DNA from: Alkalimarinus alittae
GTDB lineage: Bacteria; Pseudomonadota; Gammaproteobacteria; Pseudomonadales; Oleiphilaceae
DNA length: 64,000 bases
Direction: 5' to 3'
Assembly: GCF_026016465.1 (NCBI RefSeq)
Contig: NZ_CP100390.1
Location: 3,144,501-3,208,500, forward strand
Position numbers and translations under genes: made by a program. Positions 41,133 through 50,893 of this stretch are shown here, in pieces. How positions within the stretch are numbered: the first letter of the stretch is position 1; every line of letters begins with the position of its first letter. The notes below the pieces were generated by a model. That model was not told the DNA's origin. It did not search any database and saw only the letters and a program-made list of their open reading frames with translations.

Positions 41133-43364
41133 ATGAACAACCAATCTGGCATTAGTTATATAAAAGATCATAAAATGTCTGGGCTAGCGCACACGATTCA
41201 TAAGGATATGAAGACCATTCAAACAGATGCTATTTCCTCCCTCATGGAACTGCTTCAAAGCATGTTCGACGGTATTGACGACTCTTTCTTCGAATTAGCA
41301 AACGGAGCAAGAAACAATAATGAGCAAAACCGCTTTTTTGAAGCGATGCGAGAAATTCGAATTCAGCGTAAAGGAATCGAAAACCACTTCCATTTAGCGC
41401 TTTCAAATTTTTTCAAGAGCCCTCCTCGTCTAAAGCAATTCAACACCGAAGACTCTCTTGACGAGATTAATGCCGACACACTTTCATTAGTGCAAGAAGA
41501 CACGCTCGAAGAAGATGTAGCCACTAACACAATGATTACGAAAGCCCGCGCTAACTTTCAAGGTCAGCTGCTTCAGATTCAAACACGAATGTCTTCAATC
41601 TACGCACCTGACAGCAACGAACCCCTAAACCCTTTAGATCCTGAGCATATATGTGGCGCATTCACTCAAGCCTGCATCAACTTAGAGATTAATATTCGAG
41701 AAAAACTCATTGTATACAAGCAGTTTGACCGCTTTGTTATGTCAAACCTTGGGGATGTTTACGAGCGCACAAATAAACAGTTAATAGATGCGGGCATTCT
41801 TCCAAACCTAAAACACCAGAGTAAAAAGAGTCGAGCAACCGCTAGAAGCAGTAGTTCATCCTCATCCCCTATTGATAGCGGCTCCCACTCAGAAAACCTA
41901 GAGAACACAGCAAACGGAATAGAAATATTTTCACAGATACAATCGCTACTTGCGAACGTTCGCCAGCAAACAGGCTCAGGTTTCTCTGCCCCAGCAAACG
42001 GAAATGTACAATTCATTGCCGATAACGACCTAGTATCAATGCTATCGACACTACAAGAGCAAATACCACAACAAACGCTAGATGATACAACACCAACTAT
42101 TATCAATATTCGCGATGCATTAAGCGCACTTTTAGAGCAAAAAAATAAAGCTTCAGGTGAAAGCTCAGCATTAAATCAAGTTGACGAAGACTTGATCAAT
42201 CTCGTCTCGATGCTGTTTGAGTTTATCTTAGAAGACTACAACTTATCAGCCCCTATACAAGTGCTAATAAGCCGACTTCAAATTCCTATTTTAAAAGTCG
42301 TCATCAAAGACAAGTCGTTTTTTGCTAAAAATAGCCACCCCGCCCGCAAACTGCTTAACGCACTCGCTAAAGCAGGAATCGGTTGGAATGACGCATCCGA
42401 GAAGCAAAAAGACAAACTCTACGAACAGATTCATAACATTGTGCATACTGTTTTAGATGAGTTTAATGGCGATATAAATATATTCGAAACACTCTATCAG
42501 CAGTTCTCTAGCTTTATCGAGAAGGAAGATCATAAGGCAAAGATTGTAGAGCAAAGAACAAAAGAATCTGAAGAAGGTCGAATTAAGTCCAACAAAGCAC
42601 AGCAGACAGTAGAAGAGATCATCAAGTCTAAGCTGGCCTCTATTGATATCCCTTCTACTGCTAAAGAAACTATTCAAAATGGCTGGAGCCGAGTGATGTT
42701 TCTTGCTTATTTGAAGGATGATAAAGAGCATCGTTGGCAGCAAACCACAGATACCCTAGAGCAACTAATCTGGTGCCTCAAACCTCACACAGAAGAAAAA
42801 GCACGTCAGCGCTGGGTAAGAACAGTGCCAAGCCTGTTAAAAGAAATGAAGTCTGGCCTACAAGAAGTTTCTTACAACTCAGCTCGCCTAGACCAAACCA
42901 TGGCAGAGATGAAAAAAGCGCTAACAGATGCATTTAAACAGCAATCGCTTTCCGCTGCGGCCAAGAGTGAGCCTGAGAACATCCACACACCCACTGCTGA
43001 AGCCGAACCTGAAGCCACTTCAATTATTGAAAAAACAGCTATCCAAAAGCAAAAAGAGATAGAAGAGGCGGCAATTTCTGAGCATTTGGTTAAAGTAGAT
43101 GCCATAGAAGCAGGAAACTGGATAGAGTTTTCACTGGTTAATGGCAGCAAATTCCGCTGTAAACTCTCAACAAAAATTGATGATGCAGACTGCCTGATTT
43201 TTGTAAATAGAATGGGGCTTAAAGTGGTCGAGAAGACCAGACGAGAGTTAGCCCATGAAATGAGACGAGGACGCGTCAAGGTTTTAGAGCAAGGACTTCT
43301 AGTTGATCGAGCAATGAACTCCGTCATGGGCAATCTTAGAAAGATGTCCGGCGCTACAGCCTAA
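41133..43364 (+). CDS. DUF1631 family protein
   Basis: A 743-residue soluble protein that I assign to the DUF1631 family by overall architecture. The N-terminal and central parts are helical, with charged stretches and a serine-rich linker at about 236-255. The C-terminal 90 residues (about 650-740) hold a beta-rich region, GNWIEFSLVNGSKFRCKLS, that resembles PilZ-like c-di-GMP-binding output domains in layout, but the RxxxR and D/NxSxxG motifs are not clear. The ATG at 41133 has GGGAG six bases upstream. It is flanked by the repeat array and a terminator. Function is unknown to me. Confidence 0.8.
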   Translation: MNNQSGISYIKDHKMSGLAHTIHKDMKTIQTDAISSLMELLQSMFDGIDDSFFELANGARNNNEQNRFFEAMREIRIQRKGIENHFHLALSNFFKSPPRLKQFNTEDSLDEINADTLSLVQEDTLEEDVATNTMITKARANFQGQLLQIQTRMSSIYAPDSNEPLNPLDPEHICGAFTQACINLEINIREKLIVYKQFDRFVMSNLGDVYERTNKQLIDAGILPNLKHQSKKSRATARSSSSSSSPIDSGSHSENLENTANGIEIFSQIQSLLANVRQQTGSGFSAPANGNVQFIADNDLVSMLSTLQEQIPQQTLDDTTPTIINIRDALSALLEQKNKASGESSALNQVDEDLINLVSMLFEFILEDYNLSAPIQVLISRLQIPILKVVIKDKSFFAKNSHPARKLLNALAKAGIGWNDASEKQKDKLYEQIHNIVHTVLDEFNGDINIFETLYQQFSSFIEKEDHKAKIVEQRTKESEEGRIKSNKAQQTVEEIIKSKLASIDIPSTAKETIQNGWSRVMFLAYLKDDKEHRWQQTTDTLEQLIWCLKPHTEEKARQRWVRTVPSLLKEMKSGLQEVSYNSARLDQTMAEMKKALTDAFKQQSLSAAAKSEPENIHTPTAEAEPEATSIIEKTAIQKQKEIEEAAISEHLVKVDAIEAGNWIEFSLVNGSKFRCKLSTKIDDADCLIFVNRMGLKVVEKTRRELAHEMRRGRVKVLEQGLLVDRAMNSVMGNLRKMSGATA

Positions 43365-43390
43365 CAACCCCTTTAGAGAGTCGTTTTAAG

Positions 43391-43430
43391 TAATAAAAGC
43401 CACATCAATTTAACGATGTGGCTTTTATTA
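43391..43430 (+). terminator. Strong terminator after the DUF1631 gene
   Basis: Sixteen perfect base pairs (43391-43406 with 43415-43430), loop of eight, with TTTTATTA at the right edge. It ends one base before the ATG at 43432 of the next gene. Confidence 0.8.
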
Positions 43431-43431
43431 C

Positions 43432-44295
43432 ATGCTATTTATGCGAAATTTTAATAGCTCATCCCCCTACAGAATTTCTCTTGCTATCTCTATCGCTATC
43501 GTATTTCACACCATGCTGGGCATAGCATTATTTCAATTTCTGCCTAACTTAGACGTTGAAAAAACAATACCGATACAGTTAACGCTTTCTTCAAAAGCGA
43601 CAAGCTCAGCCATACAAACTCGCGCCAACACCGCTTCAAACACACCTGAAGAAACAGCAGAAGAAATATTAAATAAAGAAAAATCACTAAACGCAGCAAA
43701 AGAAATCATCACTACTACCGGCACAAGCACAGCTAGAGATGTTTCCTCCAAGCACAAAAATCAAGGAATCGATGACAAAACGACACCTAATCAGTCGTCA
43801 AAATCAGTCAAGCAAGAAAACATATTTATCCCAAAAGTTAAAACAGACTTGCCTGACGTTAGAAGAGATATAGCCATATCGAGTAAAAGTCAGGCGGCAT
43901 CGAAATCGTTCACTGAAATTTCAAGCCTATTTCAGCAACAAGAAGTTGAAACCGACATCGTTCAGATCTCTAGCGACCCCAAGCGAACACAGATTTCGCC
44001 TTATGAAGAACAGTTACGAAAAAAATTAACCCACTCAAAATATCAAGACCAACTCTACCCTATTATAAGCAAACTTAATCAAAGCCGATTAGTGACACTA
44101 GAACTGGTCATTTTTCCAAATGGAACCATTAGAAACGTACTAGTGAAAGAAACTAGCGATCATCCAGCCCTTGATAAGGCTGTCAGAAAAATCGCTTTAG
44201 ACGCCAGCCCATACCCCGTCCCACCAGCATCAGATAAGTCTATCGGTTTTAGGTATTCCGTCTCAATTAGATACAAACCTATCTCCTCTCATTAG
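43432..44295 (+). CDS. TonB-like C-terminal domain protein
   Basis: A 287-residue protein with one N-terminal membrane helix (about 15-37), a long polar disordered middle (about 50-180) and a TonB C-terminal domain (about 205-285; VTLELVIFPNGTIRNVLVKETS and PYPVPP). The middle is serine/threonine/lysine-rich rather than the Pro-Glu/Pro-Lys repeats of classic TonB. No exbB/exbD is near. The start could be ATG at 43432 or at 43441; neither has a ribosome site, and the terminator hairpin ends directly before. It is convergent with grxD. Confidence 0.8.
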   Translation: MLFMRNFNSSSPYRISLAISIAIVFHTMLGIALFQFLPNLDVEKTIPIQLTLSSKATSSAIQTRANTASNTPEETAEEILNKEKSLNAAKEIITTTGTSTARDVSSKHKNQGIDDKTTPNQSSKSVKQENIFIPKVKTDLPDVRRDIAISSKSQAASKSFTEISSLFQQQEVETDIVQISSDPKRTQISPYEEQLRKKLTHSKYQDQLYPIISKLNQSRLVTLELVIFPNGTIRNVLVKETSDHPALDKAVRKIALDASPYPVPPASDKSIGFRYSVSIRYKPISSH

Positions 44296-44341
44296 CCGCA
44301 TATTTATCTATATATCTACCCTGCACTTATTTTTAAGCAAA

Positions 44342-44369
44342 AAAAACCACGCTATTTAGCGTGGTTTTT
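44342..44369. terminator. Two-way terminator between the TonB-like gene and grxD
   Basis: Twelve base pairs (44342-44353 with 44358-44369) around a four-base loop, with A-run and T-run on opposite arms. It serves the plus-strand TonB-like gene and the minus-strand grxD. Confidence 0.85.
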
Positions 44370-44384
44370 AACTTAACAGTACAA

Positions 44385-44714
44385 TTAGCTTTCTGAAGCA
44401 GACTCAGCAGCCTTTTTCACTAACGCTTTCAACTCACCACTTTCGTACATTTCAAGAACGATATCACAACCACCTACTAACTCACCTTTTACATATAGCT
44501 GAGGAAATGTAGGCCAGTTTGAATACACTTTCAAATTCTCTCTAACGTCTGAATTTTCAAGAATATTCACATAGGCAAATCGCTCACCACAGGCCATCAA
44601 AGACTGAACCGTTTTAGCGGAAAAGCCACACTGAGGTGCTTGCGGAGTGCCTTTCATATATAGCAAAATATCATTACTTTCAATTTGCTCTTTAATCGTA
44701 TCCATTACATCCAT
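44385..44714 (-). CDS. grxD: Monothiol glutaredoxin 4 (CGFS type)
   Basis: A 109-residue CGFS glutaredoxin that carries and delivers [2Fe-2S] clusters. The active-site motif CGFS is at 29-32; WPTFPQLYVKGELVGGCDIV follows in the glutathione-binding region. The ATG at 44714 has GGAGG seven bases upstream. It is divergent from argD and convergent with the TonB-like gene. Confidence 0.97.
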   Translation of the reverse strand: MDVMDTIKEQIESNDILLYMKGTPQAPQCGFSAKTVQSLMACGERFAYVNILENSDVRENLKVYSNWPTFPQLYVKGELVGGCDIVLEMYESGELKALVKKAAESASES

Positions 44715-44843
44715 AGCTACACCTCCAAATCAGGAAAACAAAACAATAAAGAAACACTTATAAATTTCTATGAACCATTCTACTCTTTTTTTCTATATCC
44801 GACTAGAATGCTCTACTATTATCTTGATTTACATCTATGAGGT

Positions 44844-45004
44844 GTTTCGATCACCCCATCGAAACGTCTGTCTTTGATAAGCCGCATATTAACAACCCCC
44901 AGTAAAAACCCTTATCACCTGAACACATAGCAGGCGAGTTATTGCCAACTAGACGAAATATCGATATGATTAATTGTCGTTTAGGCAGCTATCGCTGCCT
45001 TTTT
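44844..45004 (+). ncRNA. Possible leader RNA or small RNA with two hairpins ahead of argD
   Basis: The 329-base gap between grxD and argD holds, on the plus strand, an eight-base-pair hairpin (44844-44851 with 44858-44865) and then a typical intrinsic terminator (see 44983-45004). No plus-strand gene precedes it, so the transcript it stops must start inside this gap. No clear promoter or start codon with a leader peptide was found. It is either an attenuated argD leader or a separate small RNA. Confidence 0.35.
44983..45004 (+). terminator. Intrinsic terminator 39 bases before argD
   Basis: AGGCAGC (44983-44989) pairs with GCTGCCT (44994-45000) around TATC and is followed by TTTTT to 45004. 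The form is textbook; its place in front of argD and not behind a gene is the odd part. Confidence 0.8.
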
Positions 45005-45043
45005 GCGTTTATGGAATAGCCTGAAACCTGGAATTAAATAGTT

Positions 45044-46240
45044 ATGGCCGAACAACCCTTAATGAATACCTATGGTCGTCTGTCGATTGCTTTTGAGCAT
45101 GCAGAAGGCTGCTGGCTATATGATACAAACGGCAACAAGTACTTTGACACATTTACAGGCATAGCTGTTTGCGGATTAGGCCATACTCACCCAGCTGTCA
45201 CTCAGGCAATTAAAGATCAATCCGGCAGATTAGTGCATTGCTCAAACCTATACCATTCTCCTATACAATCAGCTCTCGCAAATGAGCTTTGCGATATTTC
45301 CGGAATGGATAATGTATTTTTCACCAATTCTGGCGCAGAGTCTAATGAAGCAGCCATAAAAATAGCACGACTTTATGGTCATAAGAATGGAATTGCCACG
45401 CCTTCCATTATCGTCATGGAAAATGCGTTTCACGGGCGAACAATGGCAACATTGACCGCGTCTGGCAACCGTAAGGTACAGGCAGGTTTTGAACCACTGG
45501 TAAGTGGTTTTATACGTGTTCCATTTAATGATATTCAAGCTGTTGAAAATGTAGCTAAATCAAACCCCAACGTTGTGGCAGTCATGTTAGAGCCAATTCA
45601 AGGTGAAGGCGGACTTTCAGTAGCGAATGCACAATATATGAGCGCCCTTCGTGAAATTTGTAACGCTCGAAACTGGTTACTGATGCTCGACGAAGTACAA
45701 ACAGGTAATGGAAGAACAGGCACCTATTTTGCTTACAGCGACTACGGCATTCAACCTGATGTAGTTACAACCGCTAAAGGGCTAGGGAATGGGTTTCCAA
45801 TCGGCGCATGCCTTGCCAAAGGTGCTGCTGCTGAGGTATTTACGCCAGGCACACATGGCTCCACGTTTGGGGGTAACCCGCTTGGCTGTGCCGCAGCGTT
45901 AGCCGTGATCAAGCAGATTAAACAAGATAACTTAATCCAGCGAGCACAAGCGCTAGGAAATAAAATTACGACCATATTAAAAGAAAACTTCGATAACGCT
46001 GATTATGTAACATCTATTCGCGGCAAAGGGCTCATGATAGGTATCGAAATGAGTGCTCCCTGCCCTGAGCTAGTTCCTCTCGCCAAAGCTGCAGGGTTGC
46101 TACTCAATGTAACGTCAGAAAAGGTAATTAGACTATTACCCGCATTAACAATGACCGACCAAGAAGCCGAATTTTTAGCGGAATCTGTTGTTAAAATAAT
46201 CAAGCTATACGCGGCAGACGAGAGACAAGCTCCACGTTAA
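45044..46240 (+). CDS. argD: Acetylornithine aminotransferase (ArgD family)
   Basis: PLP-dependent class III aminotransferase that converts N-acetylglutamate semialdehyde to N-acetylornithine. The 398-residue protein has the fold marks: FTNSGAESNEAAIKIAR (about 93-109), LDEVQTGNGRTG, and the PLP lysine in TTAKGLGNGFPIGA (about 242-255). Related enzymes also act on succinylated ornithine or diaminopimelate intermediates. argF follows 27 bases later, supporting arginine synthesis. Confidence 0.94.
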   Translation: MAEQPLMNTYGRLSIAFEHAEGCWLYDTNGNKYFDTFTGIAVCGLGHTHPAVTQAIKDQSGRLVHCSNLYHSPIQSALANELCDISGMDNVFFTNSGAESNEAAIKIARLYGHKNGIATPSIIVMENAFHGRTMATLTASGNRKVQAGFEPLVSGFIRVPFNDIQAVENVAKSNPNVVAVMLEPIQGEGGLSVANAQYMSALREICNARNWLLMLDEVQTGNGRTGTYFAYSDYGIQPDVVTTAKGLGNGFPIGACLAKGAAAEVFTPGTHGSTFGGNPLGCAAALAVIKQIKQDNLIQRAQALGNKITTILKENFDNADYVTSIRGKGLMIGIEMSAPCPELVPLAKAAGLLLNVTSEKVIRLLPALTMTDQEAEFLAESVVKIIKLYAADERQAPR

Positions 46241-46267
46241 ACGTATACCAAATTGAGAACTAGACCC

Positions 46268-47176
46268 ATGGCACTGAGACATTTTTTAACGCTACTTGAT
46301 TTCACTCCAGAAGAACTCAAAAAACTCACGCTGCGTGCAATTGAAATAAAAAATGAGCATAAGCAGGGGAAAATATACGAGCCCCTTAAAAACCGAGTAC
46401 TCGGGATGATCTTTGAAAAATCATCAACCCGAACTCGCGTCTCTTTCGAGTCTGGTATGGCTCAGTTTGGTGGGAGTTCTATTTTTCTATCGCCACGCGA
46501 CACTCAACTTGGCCGAGGCGAGCCAATCGAAGATAGTGCACGCGTACTATCTCGGATGGTAGACGCCATCATGATCAGAACCTTTGAACATGAAAAAGTT
46601 GTGCGCTTTGCTGAGTATTCAAAAGTACCTGTCATTAACGCATTAACCGACGATTTTCATCCCTGCCAATTACTGGCCGACATGCAAACCTATCACGAGC
46701 ATAGAGGCTCAATTGAAGGTAAGCGAGTAACATGGGTAGGTGACGGCAATAACATGTGTAACTCATACATTAACGCCGCTCGACAGTATAACTTTGAGCT
46801 AATAGTTGCCTCACCACTTGGTTACGACCCTGACAAAGCACTAATGGACGAAAATGCTAGCCGTGTTAATTTGATTCGAAACCCAGCAGAAGCAGTTAAG
46901 GGTTCCGATTTAATTGTAACCGATGTGTGGGCTTCAATGGGTCAGGAAGAAGAGCAAAATGAAAGAGCCGCTATATTTAAAGAGTATCAAGTAAACCCAG
47001 AGCTCATGTCTCATGCCAATAGCGATGCACTATTTATGCATTGCTTACCCGCTCACCGCGGTGAGGAAGTTAGTGCGAGCATGATGGACCATAACAGCGC
47101 GGTAGTATGGGACGAAGCAGAAAATAGACTTCATGCTCAAAAAGCATTGCTAGAGTTCCTTCTCTGCAATAGCTAG
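46268..47176 (+). CDS. argF: Ornithine carbamoyltransferase
   Basis: Forms citrulline from ornithine and carbamoyl phosphate. I start at the ATG at 46268 (302 residues; [13 protein letters not shown]); the frame from a TTG at 46253 adds five residues. The carbamoyl-phosphate loop is SSTRTR (about 51-56) and HPCQ and [10 protein letters not shown] mark the ornithine site. It follows argD in the same direction and is probably cotranscribed. Confidence 0.97.
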   Translation: MALRHFLTLLDFTPEELKKLTLRAIEIKNEHKQGKIYEPLKNRVLGMIFEKSSTRTRVSFESGMAQFGGSSIFLSPRDTQLGRGEPIEDSARVLSRMVDAIMIRTFEHEKVVRFAEYSKVPVINALTDDFHPCQLLADMQTYHEHRGSIEGKRVTWVGDGNNMCNSYINAARQYNFELIVASPLGYDPDKALMDENASRVNLIRNPAEAVKGSDLIVTDVWASMGQEEEQNERAAIFKEYQVNPELMSHANSDALFMHCLPAHRGEEVSASMMDHNSAVVWDEAENRLHAQKALLEFLLCNS

Positions 47177-47234
47177 AGACATGTAGACCTTAAATACCGG
47201 TGACATCACCATTTCATGAAGACCCCGTTTTCTC

Positions 47235-48305
47235 ATGACTCAACTGCTAAAAATTGATAATTTAACATGCCGCTATGACGAACAAGATGTCATAGCCGGT
47301 CTCTCACTTAGTCTTAATGAGGGCGACATTGGCTGCCTATTAGGACCCAGTGGCTGTGGTAAAAGCACTATTCTAAGAGCGATTGCAGGGTTTCATCCCG
47401 TTAGCGGCGGCTCTATATCACTTCAAAACAACATCATATCTTCTGAAACCCACAACGTAGTGCCAGAAAAACGACCTGTCGGTATGGTGTTTCAAGATTA
47501 TGCGCTATTTCCTCACATGACCATTGCACAGAATGTGGGCTACGGGCTTCATAAGCTATCAAGCCAGAAACGTAAAGAAAAAGTTGCTGAAATGCTGACT
47601 CTTGTTAACCTTTCGGACTTAGCGAATAGATACCCTCATGAGCTTTCAGGCGGTCAACAGCAGAGAGTATCCCTAGCAAGAGCGATGGCTCCTGAACCTT
47701 CTTTAATACTGCTTGATGAGCCTTTCTCAAACCTTGATGTTGAACTTAGAAAGCGCCTGAGCTTAGATATTCGCGACATTTTAAAGTCACTCAACATGAC
47801 GGCAATATTAGTCACACACGACCAACACGAAGCGTTTGCTATGTGCGACCAAATCGGCGTGATTAAAGACGGTATCATTCAACAGTGGGATACCCCCTAC
47901 AACCTTTACCACGAGCCCGTTAATCGATTTGTTGCTAGCTTTGTTGGTCAGGGATGTTTTATTAAGGGTAAGCTAATATCCCATGAGTCCTTTGAAACAG
48001 ATTTAGGGGTGATAGAAGGAAACAGAGCCTATAATTGGGAAGCCGGTAGCGGCGTTGATATTCTGATCAGGCCTGATGATATTGTATTCGACCCTAGTGC
48101 TTCGTTAAGTTGTAAGATTATCAGCAAAACATTTGCAGGCACATCTACTTTATACCGATTAGAGCTCAAGTCTGGCGCTGTTATCGAAGGTCTTTTCCCA
48201 AGCCACCAAGACTTATACATTGGCGACCAGATCAACATTAACTTAGCAGCTGACCACCTTATTGCATTCCAGTGGTCAGAACCTTCTTCTAAAACATCAC
48301 AGTAA
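47235..48305 (+). CDS. ABC transporter ATP-binding protein, FbpC/PotA-like, orphan
   Basis: A 356-residue ATPase with Walker A GPSGCGKST (about 38-46), the Q-loop GMVFQDYALFPHMT, signature LSGGQQQR, Walker B LILLDEPFSNLD, the switch histidine in LVTHDQHE, and a C-terminal TOBE-like domain (about 240-350). The C-terminal part points to the iron(III)/spermidine/sulfate importer group. There is no permease or binding protein near; it stands between argF and glpK. It ends five bases short of the convergent glpK stop. Confidence 0.88.
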   Translation: MTQLLKIDNLTCRYDEQDVIAGLSLSLNEGDIGCLLGPSGCGKSTILRAIAGFHPVSGGSISLQNNIISSETHNVVPEKRPVGMVFQDYALFPHMTIAQNVGYGLHKLSSQKRKEKVAEMLTLVNLSDLANRYPHELSGGQQQRVSLARAMAPEPSLILLDEPFSNLDVELRKRLSLDIRDILKSLNMTAILVTHDQHEAFAMCDQIGVIKDGIIQQWDTPYNLYHEPVNRFVASFVGQGCFIKGKLISHESFETDLGVIEGNRAYNWEAGSGVDILIRPDDIVFDPSASLSCKIISKTFAGTSTLYRLELKSGAVIEGLFPSHQDLYIGDQININLAADHLIAFQWSEPSSKTSQ

Positions 48306-48310
48306 CCTGA

Positions 48311-49786
48311 CTATCTAACTCTTTCAACAGCATCTAACCAGCCTGAATACAGCCTTTCGCGCTTTTCAGGCTGCATATTAGGCTCAAAGCGCTGATCACA
48401 CTCCCACAGAGCCGATATTTCATTAAGGTCTTTGTACAGCCCTGCTTTTAACCCTGCCAAATAGGCAACACCTAAAGCGGTTGTTTCAGTAATTTTAGGC
48501 CGATCAACCGTCACACACAAAATATCTGACAAAAACTGAACAAGCCAATTATTAACGACCATTCCGCCGTCAACTCTAAGTGTTTTGTAGCATGCACCAT
48601 CATTTTGCATCGCTCTAACAAGGTCTTTTGTCTGATAACAAACAGACTGCAAGCCTGCGGTAACAATGTCGGCAATACCTGTGTCACGGGTTAACCCATG
48701 AATAGCCCCTCTAGCATGAGGATCCCAATAAGGTGCTCCTAAGCCCGTAAAAGCAGGCACTAGATAAACAGGGTTATCTGAGCCAGACTCAAGCGCCAGC
48801 GCTTCTGCTTCAGACGCACAACCAATTAGCTTTAAGCCGTCTCGAAGCCACTGAATAGCGGCTCCTGCAATGAAAATACTCCCTTCTATCGCGTAAGTCG
48901 GTTTACCGTCAATCCGATAGGCCACCGTTGTTAACAACCGATTCTCAGACCTAACCGTCTTATCTCCTGTATTCAGCATTAAAAAACAGCCAGTTCCATA
49001 AGTGCTTTTGGCCATACCAGGTTGAAAACAAGCTTGCCCTACTAAGGCGGCCTGTTGGTCTCCCGCTATACCGTAAATATGAATAGGCGCTCCCAGTAAC
49101 TCAGCATCTGAAACACCAAAGTCATCACTACTATCCAAAACCTCAGGCAGCATCGTTAGCGGTACATTAAAGGCCGCTAATAGCTCATCATCCCACTGCT
49201 GAGTATGAATATTGAATAACGAAGTACGAGATGCATTCGTCGCATCAGTTTTATGGCTCTTACCACCTGTAAGCTTCCACAATATATAAGAATCCACAGT
49301 GCCAAATGCTAACATACCTTGCTCAGCTCTTTTACGCGCACCTTCTACATGGTCAAGAATCCAGCTTATTTTAGTCGCCGAGAAATAAGGATCAATTAAT
49401 AACCCCGTTTTCTGCACCACAAGCTCTTCAAAGCCATCTAACCTTAACCTTTCACACGTATCTGCCGTTCTGCGATCTTGCCAGACGATGGCATTGTAAA
49501 TAACCTCGCCTGTCTCGCGATCCCAAACAAGTGTTGTTTCACGTTGATTGGTTATACCTATCCCCGCTATATCTGAAGCATCAATTTTGGCGTTCGCAAT
49601 AGCGTCTCTACAAACATCTAAGGTAGAGGTCCATATATCCTCCGGGTCATGTTCCACCCACCCATCATGAGGAAAGTGCTGCGTGAACTCTTGCTGCGCC
49701 GAAGCAACAGCATGCCCTGCCTGACTAAAGACGATTGCTCGAGAACTTGTAGTCCCTTGATCTATTGCTAGTAAATACCGAGTCAT
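48311..49786 (-). CDS. glpK: Glycerol kinase
   Basis: Phosphorylates glycerol to sn-glycerol 3-phosphate, the first step of glycerol use. The 491-residue FGGY-family protein has [12 protein letters not shown] (about 8-19) and both FGGY signature regions (for example [12 protein letters not shown]). It is divergent from glpR, with a GlpR operator in between. The neighbouring glpF transporter gene is not present. It converges on the ABC ATPase gene with a five-base gap and no visible terminator. Confidence 0.98.
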   Translation of the reverse strand: MTRYLLAIDQGTTSSRAIVFSQAGHAVASAQQEFTQHFPHDGWVEHDPEDIWTSTLDVCRDAIANAKIDASDIAGIGITNQRETTLVWDRETGEVIYNAIVWQDRRTADTCERLRLDGFEELVVQKTGLLIDPYFSATKISWILDHVEGARKRAEQGMLAFGTVDSYILWKLTGGKSHKTDATNASRTSLFNIHTQQWDDELLAAFNVPLTMLPEVLDSSDDFGVSDAELLGAPIHIYGIAGDQQAALVGQACFQPGMAKSTYGTGCFLMLNTGDKTVRSENRLLTTVAYRIDGKPTYAIEGSIFIAGAAIQWLRDGLKLIGCASEAEALALESGSDNPVYLVPAFTGLGAPYWDPHARGAIHGLTRDTGIADIVTAGLQSVCYQTKDLVRAMQNDGACYKTLRVDGGMVVNNWLVQFLSDILCVTVDRPKITETTALGVAYLAGLKAGLYKDLNEISALWECDQRFEPNMQPEKRERLYSGWLDAVERVR

Positions 49787-49839
49787 AGTCTGTTTATTCC
49801 ATATTCGTTAGTCATCATTTAGCTACACGTTCCATCTGT

Positions 49840-49857
49840 ACATTCGATTGCGAACAT
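49840..49857. promoter_or_regulatory. GlpR operator between glpK and glpR
   Basis: ACATTCG-ATTG-CGAACAT is a near-perfect palindrome, with one mismatch between arms. It agrees closely with the E. coli GlpR operator core ATGTTCG-N4-CGAACAT. It lies in the 168-base divergent gap, so it can repress glpK and also glpR. Confidence 0.65.
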
Positions 49858-49954
49858 ATTATCCCTATATACCCTTTTATGAAACCACCACTGAAAAAAG
49901 ATTTGAATTGAGTCATAATACTAGCCGCTATAACAACCAATTAGAGCAGAATCA

Positions 49955-50716
49955 ATGGCACAAGAAACTCGACACAAACAAATTATAGCGCTTGTTGCTG
50001 AACGTGGATTTGTCACTATCGACGATTTGGCTCAGCACTTTCAAGTCACGCCTCAAACGATCCGAAGAGATATTAATCAACTCGATCAAGAAAAGCTTCT
50101 TCAGCGATATCATGGTGGCGCTGGCATCCCCTCCAGCACACTGAATACAGCTTACAGTGATCGAAAGATACAAAACCTAGAAGAAAAAACACGTATCGGT
50201 GAAGCCATAGCCAGTAAAATCCCTGATCACTCTTCTATGTTTATCAACATTGGAACCACAACAGAGACTATCGCAAAAGCCTTATTGAAACATCACGGCC
50301 TTACCATTATTACCAATAACCTACACGTTGCCAGTATATTAAGCTCGAAAGAAGATTTTAATGTCATTATAGCTGGCGGAGCAGTTCGGAATAGAGATGG
50401 CGGCATTATCGGTGAAGCCACGGTAGACTTTGTTAAACAGTTCAAAGTTGATTTCGCCATTATAGGTATTAGCGGTATTGATGACGATGGAGAACTACTG
50501 GACTTCGACTACCAAGAAGTGAGGGTTGCCCAAGCAATAATTGAAAACGCAAGACAAGTTTTTCTTGCTGCAGACCACTCGAAGTTTGGCAGAAATGCAA
50601 TGATTCGCCTTGGGAACATCAGCCAAGCATCTCACCTATTCACAGGTCAAACACCGCCTAAAAAAATATCAGGCATACTAGCGGAGCATGGTGTCGAGCT
50701 TACTGTAACACACTAA
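49955..50716 (+). CDS. glpR: Glycerol-3-phosphate regulon repressor GlpR (DeoR family)
   Basis: A 253-residue DeoR-family repressor. The N-terminal winged helix-turn-helix (about 5-58; [26 protein letters not shown]) is followed by the DeoR sensor domain (about 75-235), which in GlpR binds glycerol 3-phosphate. Its position between glpK and glpD supports this over other DeoR members. The ATG at 49955 has GAGC about ten bases upstream. Operators lie on both sides. Confidence 0.94.
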   Translation: MAQETRHKQIIALVAERGFVTIDDLAQHFQVTPQTIRRDINQLDQEKLLQRYHGGAGIPSSTLNTAYSDRKIQNLEEKTRIGEAIASKIPDHSSMFINIGTTTETIAKALLKHHGLTIITNNLHVASILSSKEDFNVIIAGGAVRNRDGGIIGEATVDFVKQFKVDFAIIGISGIDDDGELLDFDYQEVRVAQAIIENARQVFLAADHSKFGRNAMIRLGNISQASHLFTGQTPPKKISGILAEHGVELTVTH

Positions 50717-50864
50717 AACAACCCTCAACACACCCTCCCCTGCACGCTAAGCGCCCTCTTACCTGAGGAGGGCCCCTCCACTTGCCCTCCCTTTCTATGC
50801 GTCACATGACCGATTAAATGCGTGCAAACTGTCACATCAAACGTTAATTAATGAGCAAATATAT

Positions 50865-50893
50865 TTGTAAACGACATATTCTATCTTTATACT
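50865..50893 (+). promoter_or_regulatory. glpD promoter (sigma-70 type)
   Basis: TTGTAA (50865-50870), a 17-base spacer, then TATACT (50888-50893). The start would fall near 50900, inside the GlpR operator. A partial CRP-like site (GTG-N8-TCACA, 50822-50836) is centred about 71 bases upstream of that start. Confidence 0.6.

Noticed and set aside
41759-42106. Open frame opposite the DUF1631 gene
   Set aside because: Cysteine- and serine-rich shadow frame, no start signals.
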